10,192 nucleotides of DNA from contig JADHXT010000100.1 of NCBI GenBank assembly GCA_016782825.1, forward strand, positions 1 to 10,192. Reading direction: 5' to 3'. The notes under the pieces are model-generated. The model saw only the letters and a program-made list of their open reading frames with translations, made no database searches and was not told the origin of the DNA. The stretch's first letter is position 1. The number at the start of each line of letters is the position of its first letter. Of the stretch, positions 1 to 5,733 are shown in pieces. The translations under genes were made by a program, and so were the position numbers. This stretch comes from Candidatus Brocadiia bacterium. Lineage in GTDB: Bacteria > Planctomycetota > PUPC01 > DSUN01.

Positions 1-27
1 GGGGGTATCCACGGGCCGCGAGCTGGT

Positions 28-238
28 AGTTGCCAATCATCGCTCCACCGAGGCAAGCTCGGTGGGGGCGAGTCCCATCCTTGGGCTTCAGCCGAACCCC
101 GCGCGGGTAAGGGACCGCCTTGGCCCACCCAACGCCTCATGGGGGCGTCACGCGGCCATTGAGGGCCCGCTGGCGTGTTGCGTGCGCCAGGCCGCGCTTG
201 ATTTGGGGCTAGACCGGGAGCCCTTCTGAAACGCCCAT
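28..238 (+). ncRNA. Structured RNA, candidate HEARO / IscB omega RNA without IscB
   Basis: The segment has no convincing ORF but is dense in hairpins. The arms at 44-51 and 57-64 pair perfectly around a GCAAG loop. A short stem lies at about 81-96 (GGC TTCA GCC with outer TT/AA). It is followed by CCCCGCGCGGGTAAGG, by arms ACGCC and GGCGT near 131-148, by CTGGCG/CGCCAG at about 170-190, and by GGGCT/AGCCC near 206-222. The order GGGCGAGTCCC, a stem ending CCGAACCCC, then GCGGGTAAG matches my memory of the HEARO family, now known as the omega RNA of IscB nucleases. In those elements the guide lies at the 5' side and the nuclease ORF follows. Here no HNH or RuvC protein follows, so this would be a stand-alone or decayed copy. 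The ends are approximate, and the family call needs a covariance-model search. Confidence 0.45.
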
Positions 239-287
239 CCTACTGCCTCGCCAGGAAGAGTCAACCGTGCTGGTCCGCGCCGCCTTC

Positions 288-316
288 TTGACACACCCTG
301 CCCGCCGTGCTATACG
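288..316 (+). promoter_or_regulatory. Near-consensus sigma70-type promoter
   Basis: A perfect -35 box TTGACA at 288-293 is followed by a 17-base spacer and TATACG at 311-316, which matches TATAAT at four of six positions including the first four. Transcription would start near 323 and give an untranslated leader of about 49 bases before the ATG at 372. It lies just downstream of the structured RNA, so it drives the next gene and not that RNA. It also rules out the longer reading-frame start at 267, which lies upstream of the promoter. Confidence 0.6.
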
Positions 317-371
317 CCACTTGGCGCCTGGCATCACGGCATCCCACACTCCCCTCAACGCGGAGGGCACC

Positions 372-1007
372 ATGACCGCGCCCGCCATCGACCTCGACGC
401 CCTCAAGGCCCTGGCGGTTCTCGACGCCGAGCAGCGCCGCTGCGAAGAACATCTCCGGGGACTCGACGCCCACACCCGCGACAAGATCCGCCGCCTCTTC
501 AAGCTCGCCGGCGTCCCCCTCATCCCCACCGGCGACCACTGGGACGTGGCGGCCGAGCAGCTCGGGCCCGCCGTGCCCCCACCCACCGGCAAGGGAGCCA
601 AGCCCGGCAGCAAGGGCTCGAGACGACGCCGCAAGCCCGAACCCCGGGAATGGACGATCGAGGACGTCCGCGCCAAGGCCACGCCGATCCAGGTGCGGAT
701 CTTCTCCGCCTTCGTTCAGTTGGGCACCCGCACCCTCGGACTCAACGAGATCGCCCGCCACGCCCGCCTGGCGCCCAACGTCATCGCTGCCGCCATGGCC
801 CCCTTCCGCACCCGCAAGGAGGTCACCGGCCGCGAGCCCCTCATGGAGTGCCACAGGCTCTCCTACCGCGACCGCCGCGAGCGCGGCAACCTCTTCGCCA
901 TCACCCCCCGCCACTGGCCCCTCGTCCGCCGCGCCTACGCCAACCTCGCTCCCCCTCCCGAGAAGCGGAGCAAGAAGGCCAGCCGCAAGGGGCCGAAGGA
1001 CGGATGA
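372..1007 (+). CDS. Hypothetical basic protein, possible winged-helix-like C-terminal domain
   Basis: This 211-residue protein is of no family I recognise. The frame is open back to 267, but ATG 372 is chosen because GGAGG at 361-365 lies six bases ahead of it and because the promoter at 288-316 lies inside the longer version. Residues 8-45 are charged and helical, coiled-coil-like (ALKALAVLDAEQRRCEEHLR). A Pro/Gly/Lys/Arg linker follows at 66-92. Residues 93-185 look like a compact helical domain: TPIQVRIFSAF, then LGLNEIARHARLAPNVIAAAM, which reads like a helix-turn-helix or winged helix, then a strand-like LFAITP. The tail (194-211) is strongly basic. DNA or RNA binding is an inference from the helix-turn-helix-like stretch and the charge. 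Codons end almost entirely in G or C, as in the hydrogenase gene at the right of the window, so it looks native. The gene stands alone, followed by a repeat mosaic. Confidence 0.75.
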   Translation: MTAPAIDLDALKALAVLDAEQRRCEEHLRGLDAHTRDKIRRLFKLAGVPLIPTGDHWDVAAEQLGPAVPPPTGKGAKPGSKGSRRRRKPEPREWTIEDVRAKATPIQVRIFSAFVQLGTRTLGLNEIARHARLAPNVIAAAMAPFRTRKEVTGREPLMECHRLSYRDRRERGNLFAITPRHWPLVRRAYANLAPPPEKRSKKASRKGPKDG

Positions 1008-1015
1008 GGAAGATG

Positions 1016-1092
1016 CGGGATGCTGGATAGTAGATACTGGATACTGGATACCAGATGCTCGATGCTCTGCGCTCGATACTGGATACTGGACC
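1016..1092. repeat. Degenerate heptamer array, about 11 units (CTGGATA-like)
   Basis: From 1023 the sequence divides cleanly into 7-base units: CTGGATA, GTAGATA, CTGGATA, CTGGATA, CCAGATG, CTCGATG, CTCTGCG, CTCGATA, CTGGATA, CTGGACC. One further unit (CGGGATG) precedes them. The 7-base phase never slips although units vary. It begins nine bases after the stop codon of the upstream gene. Other heptamer arrays with different units occur at 3341-3361, 3814-3847, 8701-8735 and 9722-9750. Confidence 0.9.
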
Positions 1093-1094
1093 TG

Positions 1095-1120
1095 TCCGCC
1101 GAAGCCTCGGCGAAGGCGGA
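1095..1120. repeat. REP-like hairpin TCCGCC...GGCGGA
   Basis: The arms TCCGCC (1095-1100) and GGCGGA (1115-1120) enclose GAAGCCTCGGCGAA, which can pair further as GCCGA/TCGGC. I recall close relatives of this 26-base motif as a very common dispersed intergenic repeat in environmental bacterial genomes. It follows the heptamer array with almost no gap. Confidence 0.75.
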
Positions 1121-1130
1121 TGCTCGATCT

Positions 1131-1370
1131 GAAGCCCCACAGGGGCGTGATGGGATAGCCCAGGGCAAGCGAAGCGACGCCCTGGGTCACCGGCGCCCCC
1201 CGGGCCAGCCCTGAAAGGGCGTAACCGCGCGGCCACACAACGCCGTCGCCCTTACAGGGCTTACAGGGCTTGGGTTGGGGTTGGCCTGTACCCAGGGCGT
1301 CGCGGCTCGCCCTCGCTCGCCGCTTGCCCTGGGCTATCCCATCTCAGCCCTTCAGGCTGCTCGAACCGTC
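1131..1370. repeat. Long imperfect inverted-repeat element (CCCAGGGC family)
   Basis: The outer arms, 1151-1187 (GGGATAGCCCAGGGC...GACGCCCTGGGT) and 1290-1341 (ACCCAGGGCGTCG...GCCCTGGGCTATCCCA), are reverse complements apart from an extra stretch in the right arm. The inner arms at 1208-1221 and 1247-1260 pair with one mismatch (GCCCTGAAAGGGCG with CGCCCTTACAGGGC). TTACAGGGC is then repeated in tandem at 1252-1269. I recall this nested structure as a dispersed intergenic repeat in planctomycete-like genomes. It has no coding capacity; reading frames crossing it are by-products. Confidence 0.75.
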
Positions 1371-1373
1371 TCG

Positions 1374-1395
1374 TTCCCAAGCTCCTGCTTGGAAA
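1374..1395. repeat. Small dispersed hairpin TTCCCAAGCTCCTGCTTGGAAA
   Basis: TTCCCAAGC and GCTTGGAAA form a stem with one mismatch around a TCCT loop. It lies between the larger inverted repeat and the end of the amidohydrolase gene. In the minus direction it follows that gene, so it could act as a weak transcript-end structure, although no T run is present. I recall the same motif as a frequent intergenic repeat in several phyla. Confidence 0.6.
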
Positions 1396-1427
1396 CGCAC
1401 GATCTGCACGGCTCCCTTCGGCTCGGC

Positions 1428-2813
1428 TCAGGGCAGACGGCGTGGGTAGCCGGGATGCCCTTCCGGCTCGTCCTCGATCAGCGGAGCAATCTCGATGGCC
1501 GCCTCAAGGGCGTCGATCAACTCGTCGTATCGCTCCAGGCCGAACGGCCCGAGCCCCGGCTCGATGAGATCGATCGCCTTCTTCTTGTGGCTCACCGTGA
1601 TGACGTCGAGCTCCGCGGGATCAACCAAGTCCCTCATGAGCTGTCGCTTGCCGTACAGGGGCTTCCCGTCGATGAGGACGAGCTCGATGTCTTTGGAGTA
1701 CGTCTTCAGGAGGCTCAGGAAGGGGTCCGGACCCAGCCTGGGGGCCAGGAACAGGTCGGCCTGGTAGCCCTCTGCGATCCTGCCGAGCATGGAACCGACG
1801 CCGGCGACCTTCGCCGCGTCCGACGTGGCCATCTTGAAGAGCTGCCGTGGGGTGATGGCGCCGCCGAGGTGCTTGGCCGAGTATTCATGGGCGACCTTGA
1901 GCTCCTCGAGCAGGTTGTCCGAGCCGCTGATCGTCCAGTCGGGCCCCAAGGCGACCGTGACGCCTGCTCCGAGGGCCGTGACCACGTCGGCCGTCTCGCC
2001 ATAGAGCACGAGGTTGGTCTTGGGAGACCAGACCAGGTACATGTTGTTCTGCGCCATCGTCTGGAAGTTGGCCGGGGTCAGGGCGACGCCGTGGATGATC
2101 ACGACGCCGGGCATCGTGAGCCCCACAGCTTCGACGAACGGGAACTCCGCCTGAGTTCTGGGATCCGTGCTCTTCCCTTCGGCAACGTGCAGGAAAAGGC
2201 GGTTGATGATCCCGTACTGCAGCCCCATTCTGGCTTGGAGAATATAGTAGGGAGGCGCCTGTGTGACATCTTCGACGTACGAGTAGGCGCGCCATGGAGA
2301 CTCATCGAGGTTGCGGACGAGATAGGGGGCAGGGACCTCGCTCCCCTGAAGCATGGTCGTGCCACCAACCAGGGCCCGGATCTCTCCATACTTGAGGGAT
2401 CGGCTGTCTAGTCCTGCGTCGATGATCGCCCGACGCGCAGCCTTGACCTCCTCGTCATACTCCTCCCCCTCTCGCCACTCGTAGCGGTTCTCGTAGAGCT
2501 TGCCGGAGCGCCACATGGGTATGGAATTCCAGTGACAGTGGTTGTGGGTGTCGATCAGGCCCGGGAAGATGTAGCCCTCGTGCCTGATGCGTATCGCGCT
2601 GGGCGGGACCTCTGACTCGCGGTCGCAGATATCCATGATACTGCCGTCGTTGCGATTGACGACGACCCACCCACGACGGGCGCCGTCCTCCGTCACAATC
2701 CGCCCCGAAATGGCGTACGGCACGCCTGTTTCGGCTGCCGCGCAGCGTCCAGCGAAGTACGCCTGCGACCACCCGAGGAGCGCCAACGCGACGAGCGCAA
2801 ACCTGGCGACCAT
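1428..2813 (-). CDS. Secreted metal-dependent amidohydrolase family protein
   Basis: This 461-residue protein belongs to the amidohydrolase superfamily (metal-dependent TIM-barrel hydrolases such as imidazolonepropionase, cytosine deaminase and triazine hydrolases). Visible metal and catalytic residues are the HxH after strand 1 in GLIDTHNHCHWN (H90, H92), H209 in LHVAEG, H241 in IIHGVAL and D292 in LGPDWTISGS. EGYQADLFLAP near 348-357 is the usual C-terminal composite-domain motif. The start at 2813 is preferred: GGAG lies six bases upstream, and the protein then opens with a clean signal peptide (residues 1-27, hydrophobic core FALVALALLGW, cleavage probably after CAAA). The frame is open to 2867 but would put a charged extension before the signal. 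It acts outside the cytoplasm, probably in the periplasm; the substrate cannot be read from sequence. It is a lone gene. Its last few codons run into a repeat-like sequence (GCTCGGCTCAGGGCAG), so the tail may have been altered by repeat insertion. Confidence 0.9.
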   Translation of the reverse strand: MVARFALVALALLGWSQAYFAGRCAAAETGVPYAISGRIVTEDGARRGWVVVNRNDGSIMDICDRESEVPPSAIRIRHEGYIFPGLIDTHNHCHWNSIPMWRSGKLYENRYEWREGEEYDEEVKAARRAIIDAGLDSRSLKYGEIRALVGGTTMLQGSEVPAPYLVRNLDESPWRAYSYVEDVTQAPPYYILQARMGLQYGIINRLFLHVAEGKSTDPRTQAEFPFVEAVGLTMPGVVIIHGVALTPANFQTMAQNNMYLVWSPKTNLVLYGETADVVTALGAGVTVALGPDWTISGSDNLLEELKVAHEYSAKHLGGAITPRQLFKMATSDAAKVAGVGSMLGRIAEGYQADLFLAPRLGPDPFLSLLKTYSKDIELVLIDGKPLYGKRQLMRDLVDPAELDVITVSHKKKAIDLIEPGLGPFGLERYDELIDALEAAIEIAPLIEDEPEGHPGYPRRLP

Positions 2814-2938
2814 GACCATCTCCCTCTGCTGTGAGAGCACCATCCCGGACCGCCCCACGCAAGGCAACCAGCCCGAGCGCTGTGCGAGGACTCCACCGGC
2901 TCCGCGCGGTCGGATCGAGCAGACTCTCCCCCCAGCAG

Positions 2939-2983
2939 GGGACCCCCGAAGCCGCGCGGAGCAATGCTCCGACCCGGGGGCCC
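2939..2983. repeat. 45-base nested palindrome upstream of the amidohydrolase
   Basis: The outer arms are GGGACCCCCG (2939-2948) and CGGGGGCCC (2975-2983), paired with one bulged A. The inner arms GGAGC (2958-2962) and GCTCC (2966-2970) surround AAT. It lies about 125 bases upstream of the amidohydrolase start, in its leader or promoter area. It may simply be a dispersed repeat. Confidence 0.7.
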
Positions 2984-3167
2984 AGCGAAGTTAGTCCGTA
3001 CGGGATACCCCAGTTGTGCCGCCTGCAAAAAGCGCGCCAGCGATCTCACCCGGAGAGCATTTTCCCTGGACGGTCTGGAACGCGCGGCTCTCCAAGGACT
3101 TGTGCTCGCCGGCACTTGCCCCCGGCGATTCCCTCACGCCTGCCACAATGGCGGGCCGGAGGGCCCA

Positions 3168-3185
3168 TGTTGACGAACGTCAACA
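3168..3185. repeat. Inverted repeat TGTTGACG-AA-CGTCAACA
   Basis: Eight-base perfect arms flank a two-base centre. A second copy of TGTTGACG begins at 3258 and forms a related hairpin (GACGTT CGGC AACGTC, 3262-3277). Both follow a GGGCCC within 20 bases. This may be a dispersed repeat or a pair of operator-like sites; no gene start lies nearby. Confidence 0.75.
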
Positions 3186-3261
3186 CGGCCATCCCCTCTC
3201 TCACGTCCTTTCTGCTCCAAGCGCTTGCCAGCACAGGACTTGGGCCCGCATGTGGGATGTT

Positions 3262-3277
3262 GACGTTCGGCAACGTC
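3262..3277. repeat. Second GTTGACG-family hairpin, GACGTT-CGGC-AACGTC
   Basis: Six-base perfect arms surround a CGGC loop, 90 bases downstream of the first GTTGACG palindrome and with the same TGTTGACG entry sequence. The similar arms and similar upstream sequence suggest two copies of one element. Confidence 0.65.
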
Positions 3278-3340
3278 CCGTGGTCGCCTATCAACGTCCG
3301 CCGGTGGCTGGAGCGGGCCGACAAGGCGGCCGCCCATCAC

Positions 3341-3361
3341 TGGAAGCTGGAAGCTGGGAAG
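3341..3361. repeat. Short heptamer array (TGGAAGC x2, TGGGAAG)
   Basis: Two perfect TGGAAGC units (3341-3347, 3348-3354) are followed by a degenerate third unit. It is the shortest of the five 7-base-period arrays in the window. Confidence 0.6.
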
Positions 3362-3377
3362 GCGAGGAACGGATTCC

Positions 3378-3395
3378 GCGTGCAGGGTTGCACGC
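3378..3395. repeat. Dispersed hairpin GCGTGCA-GGGT-TGCACGC
   Basis: Perfect 7-base arms. A second copy with loop GGTA lies at 9825-9842. Both copies are preceded by TTCC and followed by CCT, so they are two members of one dispersed repeat family. Confidence 0.8.
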
Positions 3396-3650
3396 CCTGC
3401 GTGCCTGGCTTGCGAGGCTCCCCCCATTCGTGGCGATTCGTGCCCATTCGTGGCCTCGGCGTCCGCGTCTTATCCGCGTTCATCCATGGATGGGGGATGG
3501 AGGCAGGGAGAGCAGAGACGAGCGGGGGAGCGCCGTGGATGGGCCGGTGATCGCTCTCGCGTAGGACGCGGGGCAGGGCCTGGCCCGATCGCAGTCGAGG
3601 GCACGCCCCGCCCACAGCGGTTGGCGAAGGGGAGGCTCAGGGTCAGGGGG

Positions 3651-3803
3651 GACGACAAGCCAGCGGCTCGTCGCTACGGCAGGAGGGAGACGGCAAGCAG
3701 GAGGCCCATCGCTGCGGCAGGAGGCAACGACAAGCCAGCGGCTCGTCGCTACGGGAGAAGGAAGACGACAAGCCGGGAGGCTCGTCGCTACGGCCGAGGG
3801 AGG
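3651..3803. repeat. Four degenerate 38-base tandem repeats
   Basis: Units begin at about 3651, 3691, 3727 and 3765 and share the pattern GACGACAAGCCAGCGGCTCG, then TCGCTACGGCAGGAGG, with substitutions; the second unit is the most diverged. Each unit can fold because AGCC and GGCT pair inside GACG and CGTC. Unit lengths vary by a few bases and there are no unique spacers, so it is not a CRISPR array. Confidence 0.8.
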
Positions 3804-3813
3804 CCGGTGGCCT

Positions 3814-3847
3814 GTGGACGGCGGACGGCGGACGGCGGACGGCGGGG
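3814..3847. repeat. Heptamer array GCGGACG, about 4.8 units
   Basis: GTGGACG is followed by three perfect GCGGACG units (3821-3841) and a partial GCGGGG. The array stops one base before the stop codon of the small membrane ORF on the minus strand. Confidence 0.9.
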
Positions 3848-3848
3848 C

Positions 3849-3923
3849 CTACCTGGCGCGCATGTAGAGGAACCCGCCGACCACGAGCGCAACGGCCACT
3901 ACCAGCATGATGATGCGGGCCAT
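3849..3923 (-). CDS. Candidate 24-aa single-pass membrane peptide
   Basis: The ORF encodes 24 residues: an MARII start, a hydrophobic stretch of about 15 residues (MLVVAVALVVGGFLY) and a basic RAR end, so it could form one membrane helix. A purine-rich AGAGAGGG lies about 8-9 bases ahead of the ATG on the minus strand. It lies 94 bases downstream of the RRM gene on the same strand, beyond a strong GC hairpin, and could be co-transcribed. The composition fits a real small membrane protein, but at this length chance is possible, and the frame is also open upstream to 4067. Confidence 0.4.
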   Translation of the reverse strand: MARIIMLVVAVALVVGGFLYMRAR

Positions 3924-3970
3924 GGAGCGCCCTCTCTCTGTCGGGAGTTCGTGCCAGCCGCCCCGCCCGA

Positions 3971-3995
3971 CGCGCCGGCCTGGGAGGCCGGCGCG
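3971..3995 (-). terminator. Strong GC hairpin after the RRM gene, possible terminator or attenuator
   Basis: CGCGCCGGCC and GGCCGGCGCG form a perfect 10-base stem with a TGGGA loop, 22 bases past the RRM stop codon on the minus strand. No T run follows, so it is not a classical intrinsic terminator. It could stabilise the mRNA end or reduce read-through into the small membrane ORF. Confidence 0.5.
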
Positions 3996-4017
3996 CGGAC
4001 GAATATGGATCAGGCGG

Positions 4018-4320
4018 CTACCAGGAGCCGCGACGGCTTCCGCCACCGCCGCCGCCACCACCACCACCGCGGCGATCGCCGCGAGGCTTGGCCTCGTTGG
4101 CCTTGATCTGGCGGCCGTCGAGGTCGGAGCCGTCGAGCGCGGTCATCGCGGCCTGGGCCTCCTGGCTCGAGGGCATCTCGACGAAGCCGAAGCCCCGCGA
4201 CTGCCCCGTGTCCCGGTCAGTGATGACCTGGGCCGAGGTGACCTCGCCATGGGCCTCGAAGGCGGCCCGCAACGTCCCGTCGTTCGTGTCGAACGACAGG
4301 TTACCCACGTAGATGTTCAT
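4018..4320 (-). CDS. RRM-domain RNA-binding protein with glycine-rich tail
   Basis: This 100-residue protein is one RNA recognition motif with a short tail, the usual size of bacterial RRM proteins of the cyanobacterial Rbp type. RNP2 is IYVGNL (residues 3-8) and RNP1 is RGFGFVEM (42-49), carrying the aromatic residues that stack on RNA bases. LDGRQIKANEA (67-77) is the last strand of the domain. Residues 85-94 are ten consecutive glycines, followed by SRRGSW, which resembles the flexible RGG-like tails of cold-induced RNA-binding proteins. It probably binds single-stranded RNA in the cytoplasm as a chaperone or post-transcriptional regulator. A GGAG lies about 12 bases ahead of the ATG, further than usual. 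A perfect palindrome CCAAGCTTGG (4334-4343) overlaps that site and might influence translation. Confidence 0.95.
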   Translation of the reverse strand: MNIYVGNLSFDTNDGTLRAAFEAHGEVTSAQVITDRDTGQSRGFGFVEMPSSQEAQAAMTALDGSDLDGRQIKANEAKPRGDRRGGGGGGGGGGSRRGSW

Positions 4321-4666
4321 CTACACACACACTCCAAGCTTGGGAAACCATCGAGCTCCCGCGGTCGGCCACCGTGTGCTGTTCCCAGGGCATTCGGGCG
4401 TTGCTGCCAGTCGCGGGCAACATCCCCCGCGGCTCACCTACGACGGCGAGCACAAGCGCGGAGGATGGACAGCAATGGGGGTTCAGGCACGTTCCGCAAG
4501 CAGCTCAGAGGAGGGTGCAAGTAGGCAGGCTTCTCAGGAGGGCTTGGACCTGGCGAACCCAGTGCGCTGCGTACCCTACCAGATCCGAGGCGCGGAAACA
4601 AGTGCAAACCGGATTTCATTCCGGGGATGTGTGAGCGCTGGGCGCAGCGTCGTGGCGCTTCGGCGC
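4321..4666. other. Intergenic stretch between the RRM gene and the left 49-base repeat
   Basis: No gene is supported. Apart from the palindrome at 4334-4343 I see no repeat array or promoter with clear boxes. If the cassette to the right is an insertion, this stretch was the original downstream flank of the hydrogenase gamma-type gene. Confidence 0.5.
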
Positions 4667-4715
4667 TGGCTCAATAGTCCATCGGGAGGCCGGCGAGCTG
4701 GGCGGCGGTGAAGAC
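4667..4715. repeat. Left copy of the perfect 49-base direct repeat (attL-like)
   Basis: All 49 bases are identical to 8732-8780. On the minus strand the sequence encodes the last 14 residues of the gamma-type subunit (VFTAAQLAGLPMDY), its TGA stop and four further bases. Here it is an orphan gene end with no gene attached, 10 bases from the end of the hydrolase gene. Identity ends abruptly on both sides, apart from GGG after one mismatch on the inner right side. Confidence 0.97.
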
Positions 4716-4725
4716 AGGGAGCTGA

Positions 4726-5733
4726 TCAATGCCGCTTGCGGCAGGCAGGGCCTGCAAACCCGTCAGTGACACGGCGATGTTCAGCTCTTGAGGGCACAAC
4801 GATGGGCCTAGGGCCACTGCCGAGGGTGACGACGACAGTCCCTGCGCATGGGACCGGGCCATCGGGTAGAGGGGCGGGCTCTTGCTCATTCCCGCACAGG
4901 CACAGTCTGGTCGCCTCAGTGCATAAGAGGCGGGTGCCTTTGCGCGAGCAGATGGCCCTCACCGTACCCGGGGCCGGGTGTCCACGGTTGTTGTGGGTGC
5001 CCACGGAGATGACGACCGCCGAGGGCCGGACGTGCTCGAGGAGGCCTTCCTGCGATATGGACTTGCCATTGACCTTGACGGGGACGAATCTGCCCCCGTG
5101 GTGAGGGAACCGGAAGACGTGTGCCCGCAGGTCATCCGGCATCCGCCTAACCAGAGCCGCCCAGCCGAGAGCACCCAGGTCACCCCCCAGCAGCATGCGC
5201 TGGCCGCGCCACTCCAACAGCAGGACAGCGCTGGCCTCGTTGGGCATCCCTCTGAGCCGGGCAATGTAGTTGAGATCATCGAATGTAGGGTAGAGGATGC
5301 GTGCGATGAGCGTCCGTCGCAGGGCACGCTGTGTGACGGTGTGGTCGAGGGTCGCGGGGCAGAGCTCGAAGCGCCTCGAACCGAGATGGCCCGCCGGGCA
5401 CGCCAAGTCGCGGAGCCTGGCCAAGAGGCGTTTCCAGACACCGGTCGCCTCAAGCCGATCGAGGTCAAAGGCGACGAAATCCACCCGCCCTGACATCCCC
5501 TCAATGAACTCCTCCAGGACAGCCGCGAACCCCGCGCTGTGATCGTAGTCCGAGTGGGTGAGCAAGGCAAGACTGAGGCGCGTTACCTTGTGGTCGCGAA
5601 GGACGTCCAAGACAGGATCGGCTCGGTAGGCGTCCACGAGGATCGCGCGACCTGGCTGTGGACCGATGACCACCGTGGCATCGCCCTGTCCGACGTCCAA
5701 GCAGTAGACGCGTACGACCTCACTGCTCGACAT
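4726..5733 (-). CDS. ComEC/Rec2-like metallo-beta-lactamase-fold hydrolase
   Basis: This 335-residue protein has the soluble MBL domain seen at the C terminus of the competence protein ComEC and in stand-alone relatives. It opens with DVGQGDATVVIGP and ILVDAY. The metal motif is HSDYDH (60-65), the HxDxDH version typical of this subfamily. Then come NEASAVLLLEWRG, LGGDLG (D185), HHGG (211-214) and SVGTHNNRGHP (243-252). Residues 262-306 are cysteine-containing (RLLCTEATRLCLCG, then CAGTVVV). No membrane segment or signal is visible, so it should be cytoplasmic, probably acting as a nuclease or phosphodiesterase. ATG 5733 is preferred because GGGGAG lies four bases upstream; the frame is open to 5787. 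The start overlaps the methyltransferase end by 14 bases, which implies translational coupling and a shared role. Not a beta-lactamase. Confidence 0.9.
   Translation of the reverse strand: MSSSEVVRVYCLDVGQGDATVVIGPQPGRAILVDAYRADPVLDVLRDHKVTRLSLALLTHSDYDHSAGFAAVLEEFIEGMSGRVDFVAFDLDRLEATGVWKRLLARLRDLACPAGHLGSRRFELCPATLDHTVTQRALRRTLIARILYPTFDDLNYIARLRGMPNEASAVLLLEWRGQRMLLGGDLGALGWAALVRRMPDDLRAHVFRFPHHGGRFVPVKVNGKSISQEGLLEHVRPSAVVISVGTHNNRGHPAPGTVRAICSRKGTRLLCTEATRLCLCGNEQEPAPLPDGPVPCAGTVVVTLGSGPRPIVVPSRAEHRRVTDGFAGPACRKRH
4731..4755. repeat. Two adjacent hairpins in the last codons of the MBL gene
   Basis: GCCGC-TT-GCGGC (4731-4742) overlaps GCAGGC-AGG-GCCTGC (4741-4755) by two bases. Both lie within the last codons of the MBL gene and 15 bases inside the left 49-base repeat. 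They could help end transcription or mark the cassette end. No T run follows in the minus direction. Confidence 0.6.

Larger units (their letters stand above)
2814..3848. other. Gene-free intergenic kilobase rich in repeats
   Basis: No reading frame here looks like a real protein on either strand; the open ones are high-GC by-products without recognisable motifs. In order it holds a 45-base palindrome (2939-2983), paired GTTGACG hairpins (3168-3185 and 3262-3277), a heptamer array (3341-3361), a hairpin repeat shared with 9825-9842 (3378-3395), CATTCGTGG repeats (3425-3454), about four degenerate 38-base tandem units (3651-3803) and a second heptamer array (3814-3847). The first part (2814 to about 2990) must include the amidohydrolase promoter, but I find no clear -35/-10 pair. 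Confidence 0.7.

Noticed and set aside
1..260. Group II intron fragment
   Set aside because: No domain V-like hairpin or reverse transcriptase is seen, and the motif order fits HEARO better; it is not fully excluded without a covariance search.
267..371. Upstream extension of the first gene as coding sequence, including a faint likeness of THPARR to the start of IscB proteins
   Set aside because: It contains the promoter at 288-316, has no ribosome site, and no HNH or RuvC motif follows. ATG 372 has GGAGG at proper spacing.
261..1238. Long minus-strand frame (325 aa)
   Set aside because: It runs antisense through the 372-1007 gene and the repeat mosaic; Gly/Ala/Glu-rich without any motif, as expected for a high-GC shadow.
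1275..2411. Plus-strand frame of 378 aa opposite the amidohydrolase
   Set aside because: The minus-strand product carries all amidohydrolase metal residues; this frame has no family motif and begins inside a repeat.
2814..2867. ATG 2867 as amidohydrolase start
   Set aside because: It would place 18 residues before the signal peptide; GGAG correctly spaced before 2813 gives a normal signal sequence.
2831..3564. Overlapping frames of 140-240 aa on both strands in the gene-free kilobase
   Set aside because: They have no motifs, cross palindromes and dispersed repeats, and show no ribosome site; their composition reflects GC content alone.
3651..3803. CRISPR array
   Set aside because: Units are contiguous and degenerate with variable length; there are no unique spacers and no cas genes.
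4671..4889. 72-aa frame ending in VFTAAQLAGLPMDY as a separate gene
   Set aside because: The ending is only the duplicated gene tail; the rest overlaps the MBL gene in another frame and matches nothing.
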